NCBI RefSeq assembly: GCF_003703475.1
Contig: NZ_RDQM01000003.1
Coordinates: 1-64,000, forward strand
From: Allofranklinella schreckenbergeri
GTDB lineage: Bacteria; Pseudomonadota; Gammaproteobacteria; Burkholderiales; Burkholderiaceae_C
Length of the DNA: 64,000 nucleotides
Direction of reading: 5' to 3'
Shown here: piece after piece, positions 53,621 through 61,793 of the stretch
Numbering within the stretch: position 1 is the first letter of the stretch
How the letters are laid out: every line of letters starts with the position of its first letter
Position numbers and translations under genes: made by a program
Notes under the pieces: generated by a model
The model's database searches: none
Told to the model about the DNA's origin: nothing
Seen by the model: only the letters and a program-made list of their open reading frames with translations

Positions 53621-55600
53621 TCAGGCGCTGTCTGCCTGCTGCATGAGGTTTTGCAACTCTTCCGAAAGCGTCAGCCATTCTTCCTCCGCAGCTTCAATGC
53701 TGGTTTGCAAGGCTTTGATTTTTTTGCCGCTTTCGGCCCATTGGGCGGGCGTGGCGTCGCTGCCCAGTGCGGCTTCCAGGGCGTCTTTTTCGCCTTGCCA
53801 CTGGGCCATGTTTTTTTCCAGGGCCTGGATTTTTTTCTTCAAGGGCTGGGTTTTTTCCGCCAGTTTTTGCCGTGTCTGGGCTTGCTGGCGGCGCAGCTCG
53901 CGCTGGTTGACGGGGGGCGGGGCGGCTGCATCAGGGGCGGCGGCGCTGGCCTGGGCTTTGCGTTCTTCAAAGCGGGCGCGGATTTCGCGTTGTTGCTCCA
54001 GCACGTGACGTTGGTAGTCCTCCAGATCGCCGTCGAATTCTTGCACTTGTGCGTTGCTGACCAGCCAGAACTGATCGCTGACGGCGCGCAGCAGGGCGCG
54101 GTCGTGGCTGACGAGCATCAGCGCGCCTTCAAAGCTGTTGAGGGCCATGCCCAGGGCTTCTCGGGTGGCCAGGTCGAGGTGGTTGGTTGGCTCGTCCAGC
54201 AGCAGCAGGCCGGGGCGCTGCCACACCAGCGAGGCCAGCACCAGGCGCGCCTTTTCTCCGCCGCTCATGGTGCCGATGGGTTGGGTCACCATGTCGCCGC
54301 TGAAGTTGAAGCTGCCCAGGAAGTTGCGCAAATCCTGCTCGCGCGCCGGGTTGGGCGGGGTGGCGCCAAAGCTGCGGGCCAGGCGGGTGAAGTGTTCCAG
54401 CGGGGTGTCGGCCGCGCTGAGCACATCCAGCTCTTGCTGGGCGAAGTAGCCGATGCTCAGGCCCTTGCCTTGGATGATTTCGCCCGAGAGCAGCGGCACG
54501 TCGCCGACGATGGATTTGATGAGTGTGGATTTGCCCTGGCCGTTGGCGCCGAGGATGCCGATGCGCTGGCCGGCCTGCACGGACAGTTGCACCTGCCGCA
54601 AGATGGTTTTGCGCTCGCTGCCGTCTTTGGTCTGGTAGCCCATGTCGGCGCGGCGGATGGTCAGCATGGGGTTGGGCAGCGCCAGCGGCTGGCCGAAGGT
54701 GAATTGGAATTCGGCCTCGGCCAGCACGGGGGCGACGCGCTCCATGCGCTCGAGCGCCTTGATGCGGCTTTGCGCCTGGCGGGCTTTGGTGGCTTTGGCT
54801 TTGAAGCGGTCGATGAATTTTTGCAGGTGGGCGATTTTTTCCTGCTGGCGGGCAAAGGCAGCCTGCTGCTGCTGCATCGCCAGGGCACGCTGCTGTTCGA
54901 AAAAGCTGTAGTTGCCGCCGTAGCGGGTGAGGGTTTGCTGCTCCAGGTGCAGGGTGACGCCGGTGGTGGCGTCGAGAAATTCGCGGTCGTGGCTGATGAC
55001 GAGCAGCGTGCCGCTGTAGCGGGCCAGCCAGCCTTCCAGCCAGATCAGCGCGTCCAGGTCCAGGTGGTTGGTGGGTTCGTCCAGCAGCAGCACGTCGCTG
55101 GGGCACATGAGGGCGCGGGCCAGTTGCAGGCGCATGCGCCAGCCGCCGGAGAAGCTGTTGACGGGCCGCTCCAGCTCATCGGGCTGAAAGCCCAGCCCCA
55201 GGATCAGGGTTTGCGCGCGGGCGCGGGCATCGTAGGCGCCGGCATCGGCCAGTTCGGCATGGGCCTGGGCGATGGCCATGCCGTCTGCGGCGGCTTCGGC
55301 GTCGGCCAGGCGGCGTTGGGCTTGCAATAAGCGGTCGTCGCCTTGCAGCACGAAGTCGGTGGCGGCTTGATCCGTCTCGGGCATGTTTTGCGCCACCTGG
55401 GCCAGCCGCCAGCCTGCGGGCATGGAGAAGCTGCCGCCTTCCTCATGCAGGCTGCCGTTGAACAGGGCGAACAGGGTGGATTTGCCCGCGCCGTTGCGGC
55501 CGACCAGGGCGACTTTTTCGCCCGGTTGCAAGGTGGCGCTGGCGCCGTCGAGCAGGACTTTGGCGCCACGGCGCAGCACGATATTTTTCAGAACAATCAT
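53621..55600 (-). CDS. ABC-F family ATPase (YheS-like)
   Basis: 659 residues. Two ABC domains without membrane spans: Walker A GRNGAGKS (34-41) and GANGQGKS; signatures FSGGWRMRLQLARAL and MSGGEKARLVLASL; Walker B LLLDEPTNHLDL in both. A linker rich in Gln, Arg and Lys (QQQQAAFARQQEKIAHLQKF) joins them, and a basic coiled-coil C-terminal domain follows. ABC-F proteins act on the ribosome (translation factor role); the subgroup resembles YheS. Confidence 0.92.
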   Translation of the reverse strand: MIVLKNIVLRRGAKVLLDGASATLQPGEKVALVGRNGAGKSTLFALFNGSLHEEGGSFSMPAGWRLAQVAQNMPETDQAATDFVLQGDDRLLQAQRRLADAEAAADGMAIAQAHAELADAGAYDARARAQTLILGLGFQPDELERPVNSFSGGWRMRLQLARALMCPSDVLLLDEPTNHLDLDALIWLEGWLARYSGTLLVISHDREFLDATTGVTLHLEQQTLTRYGGNYSFFEQQRALAMQQQQAAFARQQEKIAHLQKFIDRFKAKATKARQAQSRIKALERMERVAPVLAEAEFQFTFGQPLALPNPMLTIRRADMGYQTKDGSERKTILRQVQLSVQAGQRIGILGANGQGKSTLIKSIVGDVPLLSGEIIQGKGLSIGYFAQQELDVLSAADTPLEHFTRLARSFGATPPNPAREQDLRNFLGSFNFSGDMVTQPIGTMSGGEKARLVLASLVWQRPGLLLLDEPTNHLDLATREALGMALNSFEGALMLVSHDRALLRAVSDQFWLVSNAQVQEFDGDLEDYQRHVLEQQREIRARFEERKAQASAAAPDAAAPPPVNQRELRRQQAQTRQKLAEKTQPLKKKIQALEKNMAQWQGEKDALEAALGSDATPAQWAESGKKIKALQTSIEAAEEEWLTLSEELQNLMQQADSA

Positions 55601-55700
55601 GGCGCGCGATTATCGGGGTGATGGGCGGGTGGGCGGCTTGAGGCGCGGGCGGTGGTTGGGGTCTTCTGGGGTGTTTTTTGCGCCTTTTGCTTGTTTGTTT

Positions 55701-55772
55701 TATAAATCAAAGGATAAAAAATTGCCTTGTTCCGGCATGATGGTATTAAAGACGTTTTTACTTTGATTGGTT
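55701..55772 (+). repeat. Family 1 intergenic inverted repeat, copy 14
   Basis: Left AAATCAAAGGATAAAAAATT, core GCCTTGTTCCGGCATGATGG, right TTTTTACTTTGATTGGTTA. At the 3' end of mfd. Confidence 0.9.
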
Positions 55773-55777
55773 AATAC

Positions 55778-58700
55778 TTATTGGGAGGGTTTGGCGGCTG
55801 CCGCCGCACCCTCATCGGGCGGTAGCGGCTCGCCCAGGTGGCGCAGCAGATCGCGGATGGTTTGCACGCGCTCGTGCAGGTGGGGCAGTTCGCGTTCGAT
55901 GCGCAGCTTGTCGTTGCCGGCGAGTTTGATGTGCTTGTTTTTCTGGATCAGCTCGATGATGCGCATGGGCTGCACGGGCGGGTTGGGGCGGAAGGCGATG
56001 GTGATGGCTGCGGGCGTGGCGTCGATGCGCTGTACGCCGTAAGGCTCGGTGAGGATGCGCAGGCGGTGCGTGTCGATGAGCGCTTGCACGGGCGCGGGGG
56101 GCTTGCCGAAGCGGTCAACGATTTCCTCCAGCAGATTGTCCACGGCGTCGGTGGTCTGGGCGGTGGCCAGGCGTTTGTAGAAGGACAGGCGCAGGTGCAC
56201 GTCGCCGCAATAGTCGTCGGGCAGCAGGGCGGGGCTGTGCAGGTTGATTTCGGCCACGGCTTGCATGGGCGCGAGCAGGTCGGGCTCTTTGCCCGCTTTG
56301 AGGGCTTTGACGGCGTCGGCCAGCATCTCGTTGTAGAGGGTGAAGCCAATTTCCAGCATGTTGCCGCTTTGGCTTTCGCCCAGCAGTTCGCCCGCGCCGC
56401 GGATTTCCAGATCGTGCATGGCCAGGTAAAAGCCGCTGCCCAGCTCCTCCATTTGCTGGATGGCTTGCAGGCGCTGCTCGGCCTGGCGGGTGAGGCTTTG
56501 CACATCGGGCACCATCAGATAAGCGTAGGCTTGGTGGTGGCTGCGGCCCACGCGCCCGCGCAACTGGTGCAATTGCGCCAGGCCGAATTTGTCGGCGCGG
56601 CTGATGACGATGGTGTTGGCCGAGGGCACGTCGATGCCGGTTTCGATGATGGTGGAGCACAACAGCAGGTTGTAGCGCTGGGCGACGAAGTCGCGCATGA
56701 CGCGCTCGAGCTCGCGCTCGGGCATTTGGCCGTGGGCGATGGCGATGCGCGCTTCGGGTAGGATTTCTTGCAGCTTGTCGCGGCGCAGCTCGATGGTGTC
56801 CACCTCGTTGTGCAGGAAGTAGGCCTGGCCGCCGCGCTTGAGTTCGCGCAGCACGGCTTCGCGAATCACGCTTTGGTTTTCGCTGCGCACAAAGGTTTTG
56901 ATGGCCAGGCGCTTTTGCGGCGCGGTGGCGATGACGGAGAGATCGCGCAGCCCTTCCAGCGCCATGCCCAGGGTGCGGGGGATGGGTGTGGCGGTGAGCG
57001 TGAGCACGTCCACTTCGGCGCGCAGTTGCTTCATGGCCTCTTTGTGGCGCACGCCGAAGCGGTGCTCCTCGTCGATGATGAGCAGGCCCAGGTTTTTGAA
57101 GTCGATGGAGGAGGACAGCAGCTTGTGCGTGCCCACGACGATATCGACCGAGCCATCGGCCAGCCCCTTGGCGGCGGCGTTGATTTCGCGCGTGGTGCGA
57201 AAGCGGCTCATCTCGGCGATCTTGACGGGCCATTTGGCAAAGCGGTCCACCAGGGTTTGGTAGTGCTGCTCGGCCAGCAGCGTGGTGGGGGCGAGAAAGG
57301 CCACTTGCTTGCCGCCGAGCACGGCCACGAAGGCGGCGCGCAGGGCGACTTCGGTCTTGCCAAAGCCCACATCGCCGCAGACGAGGCGATCCATGGGCTG
57401 GGGGCTGAGCATGTCGGCAATGACGGCCTGGATGGCGGCGCTTTGGTCGGGCGTTTCCTCGAAGCCGAAATCGTTGGCGAAGGTTTCGTACTCGCTGGCA
57501 TCAAGGCGGAAGGCATGGCCTTGGCGCGCAGCGCGGCGGGCGTAGATGTTGAGCAGCTCGGCGGCCACGTCGCGCACTTGCTCGGCGGCCTTGCGTTTGG
57601 CTTTTTCCCACTGGCCCGATCCCAGGCGGTGCAGCGGCGCTTCGTCGGCGGCCACGCCGCTGTAGCGGCTGATTTGCTGCAATTGGCTCACGGGCACGTA
57701 GAGCACGGCTTCGCCCGCGTATTCCAGATGCAGGAATTCTTGCAAGGCGGCGCTGCCGTCGGGGTTTTTCTGGCCCATGTCCATGTGCAGCAGGCCGCGG
57801 TAGCGGCCGATGCCGTGCTGGGCGTGCACGACGGGATCGCCGATTTTCAGCTCGGCCAGGTCTTTGACCATGCCTTCGACGCTGCTGGCCTGCTCGTAGC
57901 GGCGGCGGCGGCGCGTGGAGGGCGCGGCGTTGAACAGCTCCGTTTCGGTGACGAAATCGATGCCCGCCTCGCTCCAGCCGAAGCCGCGTTGCAGGACGCT
58001 GGTGGCGATGCCGATTTTTTCGTCGCTGGCGATGAATTCGGCCAGGCTGTCAAAGCCGGGCGTGCTCAGGCCGCTGGCGCGGAAAAAATCCGCCAGGCTC
58101 TCGCGCCGTCCGGCGCTTTCGGCCAGCACCAGCACGCGCTGGGCGCTGCTGCGCAGGTGCGCTTGCAGGCGCGAGAGCGGGTCTGGCGCGCCGCGCACGG
58201 CGGCGATGTCGGGCAGGGCGGTGAAGTCGGCGCGGTGGGCGGCGTCGCTATCGGCCTGGGCATCGCTGGCGGGCGGGCGCAGCGACAGTTGCGCCAGCGG
58301 CTTGCAGAGGCGGAAAAACTGCTCGGCGCTGAGAAACAGCGCCTCGGGCGGCAGGGCGGGGCGCTCCTGGTCGTGCCGGGCGATGCGCCAGCGCTCTTGC
58401 GTGTCCTGCGCGAAGCGCTCCAGCGCCACATCCAGCGGGCCGTGCAGGGCCAGCGTGGCGGCCTGGCCCAGGTAGTCGAAGACGGTGGCGGTTTCTTCAA
58501 AGAACAGCGGCAGGTAGTACTCGATGCCTGCGGTGGCAACGCCGTTGCCCATGTCCTTGTAGATGCGGCTTTTGGTCGGGTCGCCCTCCATCAGCTCGCG
58601 CCAGCGGGTGCGAAAGCGTGTGCGCGCGTCTTCATCCATGGGGAATTCGCGCCCGGGCAGCAGGCGGATTTCCTGCACCAGCGCCTGGCTGCGCTGGGTG

Positions 58701-59290
58701 TCGGGGTCGAAGGTGCGGATGGAGTCGATCTCGTCGTCGAACAAATCGATGCGGTAGGGGTGGGCCGCGCCGTTGGGGAATAAATCGATCAGGCTGCCGC
58801 GCACGGCGTATTCGCCCGGGCCGACGACTTGGCCTACGTGCTGGTAGCCCGCCATGGTGAGCTGGGCCTTGAGCTGGGCTTCATCCAGTTGCTGGCCAGT
58901 CTGGAACTGGAAGGTGTAGGCGGCCAGAAAGGCGGGCGGGGCCAGGCGGTACAGCGCGGTGGTGGCGGGGATGAGCAGCACATCGGCCTGGCCCTGGACG
59001 ATGCTCCATAGCGTGGCCAGGCGCTCGCTGATGAGGTCTTGGTGGGGGGAGAAGTTGTCGTAGGGCAGCGTCTCCCAGTCGGGGAACAGGCACAGGCGCA
59101 GCGCGGGATCGAAAAACGCCATTTCGCGCAGCAGGCGCAAGGCATCGCGCGCATCGGCGGTGACGACGGCCAGGCGGCGACCGGCGGCTTTCTCCCGCAC
59201 GGCCAGTTGCGTCAGCAACAGGGCGTCGGCAGAGCCAACGGGCATGGGCAAGGTGTAGCGCTGGCCGGGGGTGAGCTTGGGCAGTTGCAT
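55778..59290 (-). CDS. mfd: Transcription-repair coupling factor Mfd
   Basis: 1170 residues. N-terminal UvrB-homology module (LFPDWETLPYDNFSPHQDLI, PGEYAVRGSLIDLFP), RNA-polymerase interaction domain (DPVVHAQHGIGRYRGL), then an RecG-like translocase: Walker A GDVGFGKT at 639-646, DEEH in LIIDEEHRFGV, TATPIPRTL and QLRGRVGRS. The C-terminal TRCF domain follows. It removes stalled RNA polymerase at lesions and recruits UvrA. ispD-ispF, commonly downstream, are not present. Confidence 0.97.
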   Translation of the reverse strand: MQLPKLTPGQRYTLPMPVGSADALLLTQLAVREKAAGRRLAVVTADARDALRLLREMAFFDPALRLCLFPDWETLPYDNFSPHQDLISERLATLWSIVQGQADVLLIPATTALYRLAPPAFLAAYTFQFQTGQQLDEAQLKAQLTMAGYQHVGQVVGPGEYAVRGSLIDLFPNGAAHPYRIDLFDDEIDSIRTFDPDTQRSQALVQEIRLLPGREFPMDEDARTRFRTRWRELMEGDPTKSRIYKDMGNGVATAGIEYYLPLFFEETATVFDYLGQAATLALHGPLDVALERFAQDTQERWRIARHDQERPALPPEALFLSAEQFFRLCKPLAQLSLRPPASDAQADSDAAHRADFTALPDIAAVRGAPDPLSRLQAHLRSSAQRVLVLAESAGRRESLADFFRASGLSTPGFDSLAEFIASDEKIGIATSVLQRGFGWSEAGIDFVTETELFNAAPSTRRRRRYEQASSVEGMVKDLAELKIGDPVVHAQHGIGRYRGLLHMDMGQKNPDGSAALQEFLHLEYAGEAVLYVPVSQLQQISRYSGVAADEAPLHRLGSGQWEKAKRKAAEQVRDVAAELLNIYARRAARQGHAFRLDASEYETFANDFGFEETPDQSAAIQAVIADMLSPQPMDRLVCGDVGFGKTEVALRAAFVAVLGGKQVAFLAPTTLLAEQHYQTLVDRFAKWPVKIAEMSRFRTTREINAAAKGLADGSVDIVVGTHKLLSSSIDFKNLGLLIIDEEHRFGVRHKEAMKQLRAEVDVLTLTATPIPRTLGMALEGLRDLSVIATAPQKRLAIKTFVRSENQSVIREAVLRELKRGGQAYFLHNEVDTIELRRDKLQEILPEARIAIAHGQMPERELERVMRDFVAQRYNLLLCSTIIETGIDVPSANTIVISRADKFGLAQLHQLRGRVGRSHHQAYAYLMVPDVQSLTRQAEQRLQAIQQMEELGSGFYLAMHDLEIRGAGELLGESQSGNMLEIGFTLYNEMLADAVKALKAGKEPDLLAPMQAVAEINLHSPALLPDDYCGDVHLRLSFYKRLATAQTTDAVDNLLEEIVDRFGKPPAPVQALIDTHRLRILTEPYGVQRIDATPAAITIAFRPNPPVQPMRIIELIQKNKHIKLAGNDKLRIERELPHLHERVQTIRDLLRHLGEPLPPDEGAAAAAKPSQ

Positions 59291-59304
59291 GGCGGAGGCT
59301 TGTT

Positions 59305-59382
59305 GATTTCTATTTCAAGAGAAATAAAAATGCCTTATTTCGGCATACTGGGTATTGTTTTGATTTTTCTTTGATTAGTATA
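59305..59382 (+). repeat. Family 1 intergenic inverted repeat, copy 15
   Basis: Left TTTCTATTTCAAGAGAAATA identical to copy 2; core GCCTTATTTCGGCATACTGG; right TTTTTCTTTGATTAGTA. Immediately upstream of the mfd start. Confidence 0.85.
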
Positions 59383-59404
59383 AATAGTTGGTCTTTGCGC
59401 ATGG

Positions 59405-59535
59405 GACTCCCTCCCCTGCGGCACGCGGGGCAGGGTCGGGGTGGGGGGCGCAGGGTCTGCAAGTGGCAGCACCCGCGCGTTGCTGGCGCAATGCCACCCT
59501 CACCCCAACCCTCTCCCGCAAGCGGGAGAGGGGGA
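59405..59535. repeat. Inverted pair of family 3 hairpin repeats
   Basis: A minus-oriented degenerate copy (59409-59446, ending GGGCAGGGTCGGGGTGGGG) and a plus-oriented copy (59497-59535, CCCTCACCCCAACCCTCTCC then CGCAAGCGGGAGAGGGG) face each other across 50 bp. The plus copy is itself a hairpin. Related to the piece inside leuS. Confidence 0.75.
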
Positions 59536-59547
59536 AACGGAAAGCGA

Positions 59548-60024
59548 TCAAGCTGAAAACGACGCGGCGGCGCTGGGCAGCCATTCTTGCGCCCAGAGGG
59601 CGGCGGCGGTTTCGGGGTCGGTCACTTCGCTGGCGTCGATGGTGAAGATCTCGCCAATGCGCTGCGCGCCCAGGTCTTGCAGGCGGGCGTCGAACAGGCG
59701 TCCGCCTGCGGCGAAGGTGTCGTCGTAAAAGCTGTCGCCCAGGGCGATGACGCCGTAGCGCAGGGCGCCGAGGTAGCGCGGGCGGGCGTCCAGATCGGCG
59801 TAAAGGGGCTGGAGGTTTTCGGGCAGGTCGCCGCTGCCGTGGGTGGAGGTGCAAATGAGCACGGGGCCTTGGGCGGCGGCGGCTTCCAGCGCTTCGCCGG
59901 TGGTGTCGGCCTGGGCGAGGATGAGCGTGGAGCCGGTGAGCTGTGGCTTGAGCACTTGTTGCACGGTTTGGGCGACGTACAAGGCGGTGTCACTGACGGT
60001 GCCGACGATGAAGGTCAGATGCAT
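59548..60024 (-). CDS. Flavodoxin-domain protein (MioC-like)
   Basis: 158 residues from the ATG at 60024. [18 protein letters not shown] (phosphate loop) and [40 protein letters not shown] are the FMN-binding loops of short-chain flavodoxins of the MioC type. It would carry electrons via FMN. It lies 66 bp downstream of the DUF3482 GTPase on the same strand and may share its transcript. Confidence 0.88.
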   Translation of the reverse strand: MHLTFIVGTVSDTALYVAQTVQQVLKPQLTGSTLILAQADTTGEALEAAAAQGPVLICTSTHGSGDLPENLQPLYADLDARPRYLGALRYGVIALGDSFYDDTFAAGGRLFDARLQDLGAQRIGEIFTIDASEVTDPETAAALWAQEWLPSAAASFSA

Positions 60025-60090
60025 GGCGGGTGTCGGGGTGGTGATGGGGCAGGGGCGTTGCGTTGGCACTCTGAGCAGGCGCGGTCGAAA

Positions 60091-61746
60091 TCAGCTTGCG
60101 CTGGTGCTGGTGTTGGTGCCTGTGCTTGCGCTGGTTTCAGGCCTGGAGCTGTCATGGTCGGCGCTGGGGCCGCTGGGCGGGTTGTGCGCCGCCGTGGGGT
60201 GTGGGCGGGCCTGGCGCTTGGGTTTGGGGTAGAGCTGCTGCATGGCGGCCAGAACGATGTTGCCCACCAGCGCGCGCAGTTCTTCATGAATGGGCTGGCT
60301 GGCCGATTCGTCATTCTCCGGCGCGGCGCGCAGGCGTTGCCAGAGGCTGTGCAGGCGCGTTTTCTGCGGCGCGGTGTGTTGTTGCAGGGCTTCGTGCCAG
60401 TGCGCGGGGGCAGGCAGGCTGGATTCGGCTTCGCTGTAATGGCCCCGGCCGCGGCCAAAGTGGGCGATGGCGAGGTATTTGAGCATGCCCGCGTGCAGCA
60501 GGGAGTCGAGAAAGTCGTCAGAGAGCTGGACTTGGTGCTCGGTTTGCTCGCGGATGCGGTTGAGGCCCAGGGCCGCGCCGGCAAAGGTGAAGGCGCCCGC
60601 CAGCGCGCCCAGCAAAGCGCCCGCGCCCATGCTCAGGCCGCCGGTGGCCAGATCGGCGCCCAGCCCGCCTGCGGCGCCACTGGCGAGCGCGCCCAGCAGG
60701 CCCATTTGGCGCATGTCCAGCGGCTGGTGGATGGTGAAGTATTCGCGCAGTTGGGCGTGGATTTCGGCGGCGGCACGGCCGTCGAGGCGGTGCAGCTCCA
60801 GCAGGGTTTCGGTGCTGCGCAGGTCTTCTTTTTGCAGGTGGCGCAGCAGTTTTTGCATGGCTTGCTGCTCGGCATCGGGCGGGGCGGCGTTGACCGTGCC
60901 GCTTGCGCCCAGGGGGAGGAGGTTTTTCAGCGTGTCCCACGAGGGCAGGGGGCTGCGCGTGGCGGCGGCCACGGGTTCCTTCCAGCGCGCGGCCTGGGTC
61001 AGCAGCGTGGCGATGGCGGCCATGCTGGCGTCAAAGCGCTGGCGGTTGGCGCTTTCCCAGGTGGCGACGATGCGCTGGTAGGCGGCTTGTTTGCCGGGGG
61101 GGACGAGTGGCTGCACGGCGTGGAACAGGCGCTGCTCGTGCATCCAGCTGCGGGTGAAGGCGTCGAGCGCGAGCACGTCGCAGACCATGGGTTTGTATTG
61201 CGCCAGCGCGCGCGTCCAGGTGCGCACGTCTTCATCTTGCTGGCGGACGGTTTGCGGCGCGCCGGTCTGGTTGAGCAGCACGACCACGGGCCGCCCCAGC
61301 CAGCGCAGCAGGTGCATTTCGGCGTCGAGGTAGCCCGCATCGGCGGGGTTTTCGGCGGCGTTGACGAGGTAGAGCACCACATCGGCGCTGTCGCGCGCGG
61401 CGCGCATGGCGCGCTGGCTCATCCAGAAGGGTTTGTCGCGCCAGCGATCCCAGATGTTGCTCAGCAGCCAGCCCATGGGGTTGCTTTGCTGTTGCAGGCG
61501 CTGGTAGAGCCGCACGGAGTCGCCAAAGCCGGGGGTATCCCACAGCCGCAGCTCATCGCCTTCGGGCGTGCGCACCAGGGTGTGGGCGTCGGCGGTGTCG
61601 GTGACGTGGGGGGCGTCGCGGATGTCGCCCACGTCCTGCCCCAACAGGGTGCGCGTGAGGGTGGTTTTGCCGATGTTGGTGTGCGAGATCAAACACCATT
61701 GCACAAGCGTGCCTTGGGGGATGGCGGTCAGTTCCTGCTGGGACAT
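60091..61746 (-). CDS. GTPase/DUF3482 domain protein
   Basis: 551 residues. N-terminal GTPase: G1 is SHTNIGKTT, an unusual variant lacking the first Gly of GxxxxGK[ST]; switch I region with THR-like TDTADAHT; G3 DTPG in LWDTPGFGDS; G4-like NQTG. The C-terminal DUF3482 part has a glycine/alanine-rich hydrophobic hairpin (GLLGALASGAAGGLGADLAT and LSMGAGALLGALAGAFTFAG), probably membrane-inserting, and a Ser/Thr/Pro tail. It is paired with a DUF2868 membrane protein gene 47 bp upstream, a conserved couple of unknown role. Confidence 0.88.
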   Translation of the reverse strand: MSQQELTAIPQGTLVQWCLISHTNIGKTTLTRTLLGQDVGDIRDAPHVTDTADAHTLVRTPEGDELRLWDTPGFGDSVRLYQRLQQQSNPMGWLLSNIWDRWRDKPFWMSQRAMRAARDSADVVLYLVNAAENPADAGYLDAEMHLLRWLGRPVVVLLNQTGAPQTVRQQDEDVRTWTRALAQYKPMVCDVLALDAFTRSWMHEQRLFHAVQPLVPPGKQAAYQRIVATWESANRQRFDASMAAIATLLTQAARWKEPVAAATRSPLPSWDTLKNLLPLGASGTVNAAPPDAEQQAMQKLLRHLQKEDLRSTETLLELHRLDGRAAAEIHAQLREYFTIHQPLDMRQMGLLGALASGAAGGLGADLATGGLSMGAGALLGALAGAFTFAGAALGLNRIREQTEHQVQLSDDFLDSLLHAGMLKYLAIAHFGRGRGHYSEAESSLPAPAHWHEALQQHTAPQKTRLHSLWQRLRAAPENDESASQPIHEELRALVGNIVLAAMQQLYPKPKRQARPHPTAAHNPPSGPSADHDSSRPETSASTGTNTSTSAS

Positions 61747-61793
61747 CTGGTGGGGGAGCCAATGGCGTGGGGGCTGGGGATGTTTTGGGAGCG

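Noticed and set aside
56768-58783. Long plus-strand open frame opposite mfd
   Set aside because: mfd is unmistakable on the minus strand; the opposite frame is a composition artefact.
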